A DNA stretch of 12,439 bases from Parachlorella kessleri. Taxonomy: Eukaryota > Chlorophyta > Trebouxiophyceae > Chlorellales > Chlorellaceae. Positions 8,247 to 12,439 of the stretch are shown in pieces. Location of the stretch: assembly GCA_001598975.1 (NCBI GenBank), contig BBXU01000891.1, forward strand, positions 1-12,439. The letters run 5' to 3'. A model generated the notes under the pieces. That model ran no database searches, was not told the DNA's origin, and saw only the letters and a program-made list of their open reading frames with translations. The translations under genes and the position numbers were made by a program. Positions within the stretch are counted from its first letter, which is position 1. The number at the start of each line of letters is the position of its first letter.

Positions 8247-9966
8247 CTAGAGTAAAACCCTGCGCCCGGATCTTGCTGATTGCTCAGCCGCTGTCATACT
8301 GACGGGGTCTGCAGCCTGCTGCCTTGTCCCTACTGCATCTGGTAAACCGCCGGCTTCTCTTTCTGGCGGCCCGCGCGCCTGCGGCACTTCTGCCGCAGCC
8401 TCTATACTACTGCCCGGGGCGGCAGCGCTGTGCCCCGCTGCGCCCTCGGCTACTGCTAAGCTTTCACTGGCTTCTGGGGTGGCTGGAGGGATCCCCACAG
8501 AGGTGAGCTCAGTTTCAGGCTGCTGTTGCTCAGCCGCAGAGGAGCGCTGCGCTTCAGGCTGTTGCTGCTCAGCCCCGCTGGCACCCCCCGCGTCAGTACC
8601 CACAACCCTGCCAACCGCCAGCTTCCGGCAGAGGGGGCATTGGATGATGTCCCTCTGGCGACGATTACGCGAGCTGTGCCTGCAGCATGCCGAGGAGGAC
8701 AACGGCAGTCAAGCCACTAGAATGCCGATTTGGGTATGAGAAAATCACAACAACTGTCAATCGGTTAACCCCCCAATTTAACCGGCTGCAAGAAGGCCCA
8801 TACGGGCAGGCTTCCAGCCTGGCCCACAGGAGAGGATACCCTTGCCATTCGGCAGCCATTGCTCCATCCCTCTACTTTCCGCCGTGTGCCCCTTTTGTTC
8901 TCGACGCAGGAATCACCCTCTGCCCTGCCTTCACTTGCCCTCCGTCTAACTCAGAATGCCATCATACTACAAGATGACTCGGGACGGCGCAAGTGTTGAG
9001 CGCGGTGCGCCACCTGCTACATTACAGCTCTTACTGTTGCTGTATCCCAGAAGCGCTTCTTCAAAAGGGCTGCCCAACCGATCCCAGCAGCATGCAACCA
9101 CCATGGTGGCTAGATTGCACATGTATGTAGACACAAACCACATCCCAGGAGCTGTGTAGAGCCGGTAGCACTCACTTGATCATGTCTTCCAGGCAGGGTT
9201 TGCAAATGCCATGGGCCGGAGTGCAGGGGAAGTTGCACCAGTTGTTGGCAGCCACCTTGAAAGACTCGAGGCACACGGGGCACTCCCGGGTGGTGTCCAG
9301 CTGTTCCGGGGTGGGAGAAGTCACTGCAGCAACGACAGGCATGACACGGCGCTCACAGACACGCCACTCAGGCTTGCAGATACAGGCTGGGTTATATGTG
9401 CATGTCCGCTGGCATGTGTGATCTGACAAGCAGTGAGGAAGCCACGCAAAATTGATATATATAACACGAGGGAATGGCATATACATTTGCAACGAAGGCG
9501 GTACAATGAACCAAGCTTCAATGGCTGGATCCACAGTTCAGCTGAATCGCCAAGCCATGCACATACTTGGTTGACAACCGAAGGAGCAACTGGAGCCACA
9601 AACAAACAAAATGCATCCTACAGGCAGCAACTATGACGTCATATGAGCACCATGAGATATGACTCGCTGCGACAATGCATAGCACTCGCTACACCCCAAC
9701 CTCTCACAGTCCTACCAGGAATGGTCGCAGCTGGCATATTGAGCAGCCAGCCTTGCAAGATAAATCTACTCGGGTACAACCAACAGCCAGCACCACCGAT
9801 ACCCACAGTGCTCACCCATTCCCCTTAATCCCACCTACCCGTCTTGCCAGGCAGCTCGCTTTCTGGCATGTTTGACAGCTCCGCGACCTCCGCATCATCT
9901 GGGCTGCCCATGGTCTCTCTGGTGCGCTGGCGGGCCCGGCGCCTGGCATGGTCCCTCCGCCGGCGC
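8247..9966 (-). CDS. C3HC4 RING-finger protein, probable E3 ubiquitin ligase (5' exon not found)
   Basis: Three minus-strand exons fit together exactly: 9966-9839, 9323-9176 and 8679-8247, with junction phases 2, 1 and 2. They give 235 complete codons plus TAG. The protein starts with an Arg-rich segment (RRRRDHARRRARQRTR), then an acidic stretch. The RING finger is built across the exon 3/4 junction with Cys57, Cys60, Cys76, His80, Cys83, Cys86, Cys106 and Cys109, numbered from the first complete codon here. The remaining ~125 residues are Ala/Gln/Glu/Ser-rich, with a repeated AEQQQPE unit, and look disordered. The fold implies ubiquitin transfer; the substrate is unknown and I cannot name an orthologue. 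The first exon must end in phase 2 upstream of the acceptor at 9967-9968, and I found no convincing candidate. The basic start could be a nuclear localisation signal. Confidence 0.8.
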
Positions 9967-10519
9967 CTGCAGGGGGCATGAACCACAGGGTTTTCTGAAA
10001 AGCTAGAGGGCCGCTCCGACAGCAAAATTGCTCATGAAGAAGCTACCCATAGGACACTGCAAGGGATACCCCAGAGGTTACCATACTTTCTAACAGTTGC
10101 CAGAGACCCATGTCCACGTTTTTATCATGTCAACTGGGGACCTAAGCCAGGTGGCAGTATTGACAGAAACAACATGACCACCACCGGCGGCACAGCTGCC
10201 CGGTGAGTAAGGCAAGGGCGCAGTTGTGTGGCCGGCAGCACTTATCTCTCAAGCTACAAGACACTGGCCAGTCACCTCTGCACAAGGCCAGCAGGGTGGG
10301 ATGTAGATGCCAAGCCAACAGCAGCCGCCACCGCCTACATCCTAGGCCCAACCTCTGGTTTTGCCCAATCCTAACCCAGTGTGCAACCCAGCACAGTGCA
10401 CGAGGCCCATATGCAACCACAAAAGGCACCCAGGTGCACTCCAAGCAGCCCTAAGCAGCCACCAACAGGCACACCAGCACTTTTACTTGCGGAACACCCA
10501 CTCATAGCACAACCCCACC
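9967..10519. other. Region between two minus-strand genes, no supported exon
   Basis: It should hold the 5' exon and promoter of the RING gene and the 3' UTR of the next minus-strand gene. No start-codon exon of the right phase was convincing. A possible extra terminal exon of the upstream gene lies at 10277-10142 on the minus strand. On the plus strand an ATG at 10174 runs ten codons into a strong donor consensus, CGGTGAGTAAG, but no partner exon was found. Confidence 0.4.
10142..10277 (-). other. Possible alternative last exon of the Cys-rich membrane protein
   Basis: If the AG|GTGAGG at 10525-10518 is used as a donor, the acceptor CTTGTGCAG before 10277 restores phase. It adds about 45 residues, rich in Cys (DKCCRPHNC, CCFCQYC), ending at a TAG at 10142-10144. 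The implied intron of 246 nt is normal for this window. This is a frame-consistent option only; no homology supports it. Confidence 0.2.
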
Positions 10520-11122
10520 TCACCTCCAAAGCCAGTAGGTGCTCAGGCTCACGATCGCGCCCGACGACAGCACCAGCCCAATCATGATGGCAATGCTGCA
10601 GACGCCCGAGCCCCCGCAGAACCCCGCCAGCAGGGAGCCCCCGCTGGTGCAGCAGGAGTGGTAGCTGCCGCAGCAGCAGGCGGGGTAGGGCAGGGACGCA
10701 TCGTAGGCATATATCATATTTGAACCGGAGCAGCAGCACACCGGGTTGCGCCCTTGGGGAGGCGGCTGACCTTGGGTCACATTTGAGCTGTTAGAGCTCG
10801 GATCGGGAGCAGGCGCTGGCGCCTCTGCTGGGCCTGCTGCCGTGCTGGGCCCTGCTGGGTCGAAACCGCCGCCAGCAGGGCTGCTTCCGGCCTGCCCTGT
10901 GCTGTTGCTGCTACCACTGTTGTCGCTGCCGTTAAGGTCAGCAGTGTTATTTGCCAGGGGCTGCTGCGCCACTCCTGCGGCTGGTGCAAGTGGCAGAGCA
11001 GCCTCCAACTGAAGCCTGCGGCTGCCACCCCATGTAGACACTGCGTGGGCTTGTGGGGACAGGCTGCTTGCTGTGTAGGAAAAACCAGCTTTGGCTGCCT
11101 CAACCGGGGAGTGGGCGACCAC
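10520..11122 (-). CDS. Unrecognised Cys-rich membrane or GPI-anchored protein, 3' exon
   Basis: I do not recognise this protein. The exon follows an acceptor with a good pyrimidine tract (TTCTCTTTCTTCGCAG, intron end at 11123) and encodes 200 residues to a TGA at 10520-10522. Residues ~65-125 are a Ser/Gly/Pro/Ala/Asn-rich linker with five N-X-S/T sequons (NNT, NGS, NST, NSS, NVT). Next comes a compact segment with ten cysteines in about 49 residues, including two CCC and one CC cluster. A ~20-residue hydrophobic helix (IAIMIGLVLSSGAIVSL) then leads to a very short tail, STYWLWR. Sequons before a C-terminal helix suggest a secretory-pathway type I or GPI-anchored protein. An ATG in the same frame at 11194 would allow a 224-aa single-exon reading, but that lacks a signal peptide, so upstream exons are likelier. 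The final codons AGG-TGA also form a donor, so the true C-terminus may differ. Confidence 0.55.
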   Translation of the reverse strand: MVAHSPVEAAKAGFSYTASSLSPQAHAVSTWGGSRRLQLEAALPLAPAAGVAQQPLANNTADLNGSDNSGSSNSTGQAGSSPAGGGFDPAGPSTAAGPAEAPAPAPDPSSNSSNVTQGQPPPQGRNPVCCCSGSNMIYAYDASLPYPACCCGSYHSCCTSGGSLLAGFCGGSGVCSIAIMIGLVLSSGAIVSLSTYWLWR

Positions 11123-11318
11123 CTGCGAAGAAAGAGAAGCGCCTCTGGCATTTGAGGAGGCCAGGCACAGTGCTTGCTGCTGCCGGGCTTCCATTGGTGG
11201 CTGGAACGGCTTGTTGCAGGGCAGCGAACAAAAATGTGTCAACACCCCTCCTGCCCTCCAGGCATGCCCCCGGGTCTGAGTAAACACCACAGGGAACCGT
11301 GGTACCAGGCGACTGCAC

Positions 11319-11805
11319 CTCAAGCGTCAGGTTGGCTGGGTGGGCACAGCTGCTGTACAGTTCCAAGGCTGGCATCAGCTGGCTCAGGTGGTCTGGTGCC
11401 TGCTTGAGCAGTCTGTGGCCACGAGCAGCTGCACTGGTACACTGCTTGGCCCAGTTGCCGTCACCACTCCCCTCCAGCCTGCACAATTAACCCTGGAAAG
11501 GCCCTCTGCAACTACTCCCGCTGGAACCCAAGGAATCCGCAGCTGCATGGCTGACTCTGTCGGCATGTGCCGATGGACCACACGAAAGGGCCGCAGCTCT
11601 GTGGAGCACGTGCCTGTACTGGTCATGGCTACAAAGCTCCGTGCTGAGCTTGGCAATCCTCACGCTCCATGATTCCTGGCCGGTTACTTGGCCAAGCGGG
11701 ATGGGGAAACACCCTGGACCAGTTACCCTCACATGCAGGCCCAAGGCACCCTTGACTGTCACAGCGTATGTGATCAATAAGACACACAAAGGGTAGCAAG
11801 ACATA
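11319..11805 (-). other. Coding-like region upstream of the Cys-rich protein, exon structure unresolved
   Basis: Three successive minus-strand frames read like protein here. One around 11785-11600 includes ALGLHVRVTGPGCFPIPLG. A second around 11620-11385 includes GVVTATGPSSVPVQLLVATDC. A third around 11440-11319 includes SCAHPANLTLE and ends at a possible donor, GAG|GTGCAG, that joins the downstream exon in phase 0 across a 196-nt intron (11123-11318). Acceptor-like sites occur before 11480 and 11780. Alternating strand-like hydrophobic residues and cysteines suggest an extracellular beta-rich domain. I cannot say whether frame changes come from very short introns, sequence errors or gene decay. 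Confidence 0.35.
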
Positions 11806-12104
11806 AAGAGCGGGCAAAGATGCTCGCAACGCGCCCAGCACTGTGTGCCTCCAAGAGTCGAGCTGCTCTCCTAAACACAGCAACGAGGTGGGCACGTTAC
11901 GCTGCTGCGGTAACCCAGGCCTCTCAATTTGAAAGACGAGGAGCTGCGACAGGTTGAGGTAACATGGAATCCTCAGCCGGAGATGCGGAAGCGGTAGCGC
12001 AGCGCACGCAACCTCGCCAAGAGCGCAGGCTTGACCAGATCCACACAAGCAGCGCTTCTCAACCAGGCCCTCTGCCAGCCGTCGCCCTCAGTGGAATCCT
12101 AGTC

Positions 12105-12198
12105 ACAGCCTTGCTTGTGTGCCTGGCAGCTGGGGAAGCTCCAATTCGTGGTCGGCTGGGATGGGCTGGAAATACTCTGCCACAGCCTCAGAGGTAAC
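12105..12198 (-). other. Possible upstream exon of the same minus-strand gene
   Basis: After a good acceptor (CTTGCTGTCTGCAG), a clean reading begins VTSEAVAEYFQPIPADHELE and runs to a TGA at 12103-12105. A donor should lie just before the stop; GTGACT after AAGGCT is the best visible and is weak. Orientation and spacing fit the gene to its left. No domain is recognisable. Confidence 0.3.
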
Positions 12199-12439
12199 CT
12201 GCAGACAGCAAGCCAGCCCGTAGGGAACATATGTTCTTGCTGTTTCTCTGCTCCTGCCCCATATATGTGTAAGTGCCAGTCAAACCACCCCAGTCTAGTC
12301 CCACAGCGTACCGCCACCTGACCATGTTGCAGGCGGGCCCCCACAAGTTGGGCCAACCAAGAACCAGATGTACTATGCCCCCATAACTACCATAAGTACT
12401 CCAGCCCTCCCTGCTTTCCGACCAAGCTTGCCCCCCCCA
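12199..12439. other. Right edge, probably intron or upstream sequence
   Basis: No exon with paired splice sites was found. It contains the pyrimidine tract and acceptor for the exon at 12198 and ends in a run of eight C. Confidence 0.3.

Overview
The window is nuclear DNA of a eukaryote with many short introns. It most resembles a core chlorophyte green alga. The reasons are GC-rich coding sequence, GTGAGY/GTGGGC donors with CAG acceptors, introns of about 80-530 nt, Ala/Gly/Gln-rich low-complexity protein segments, and a doubled TGTAA poly(A) signal of the Chlamydomonas type at 4699-4708. That assignment is an inference. No bacterial, organellar or viral gene was seen.

Layout. (1) 233-4458, plus strand: ten exons encoding the C-terminal ~455 residues of the ribosome-quality-control E3 ligase listerin (LTN1); the N-terminal part lies off the left edge. 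(2) 4869-7027, plus strand: a complete five-exon gene for replication termination factor 2 (RTF2), 396 aa, with a plant-type N-terminal ubiquitin-like domain. Its start is about 160 bp past the LTN1 poly(A) signals. (3) 7028-8246: a convergent intergenic region with no gene I can support. (4) 8247-9966, minus strand: three exons of a C3HC4 RING-finger protein whose first exon I could not place. (5) 10520-11122, minus strand: the 3' part of an unrecognised membrane or GPI-anchored protein with an N-glycosylated linker, a Cys-cluster segment and a C-terminal hydrophobic helix. Upstream coding-like pieces reach 12198, but their exon structure is unresolved.

The most interesting signal is in RTF2. 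Its ubiquitin-like domain aligns to ubiquitin without gaps and ends in Leu73-Arg74-Gly75-Gly76, at ubiquitin's own numbering, followed by more glycines. All seven ubiquitin lysines are replaced. This suggests a domain that could be cut off by ubiquitin-type proteases, as known for the splicing factor Sde2, rather than one that builds chains. The zinc site of the RTF2 RING-like fold also seems to have lost three ligands. LTN1 adds a GC-AG intron needed for its frame, a stop-free 183-nt intron just before the RING, and a duplicated 5' splice site.

Three neighbouring genes carry RING or ubiquitin-like domains. LTN1 acts on stalled 60S ribosomes and RTF2 at replication forks and in splicing, so there is no evidence of one shared pathway. 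I found no new multi-gene system.
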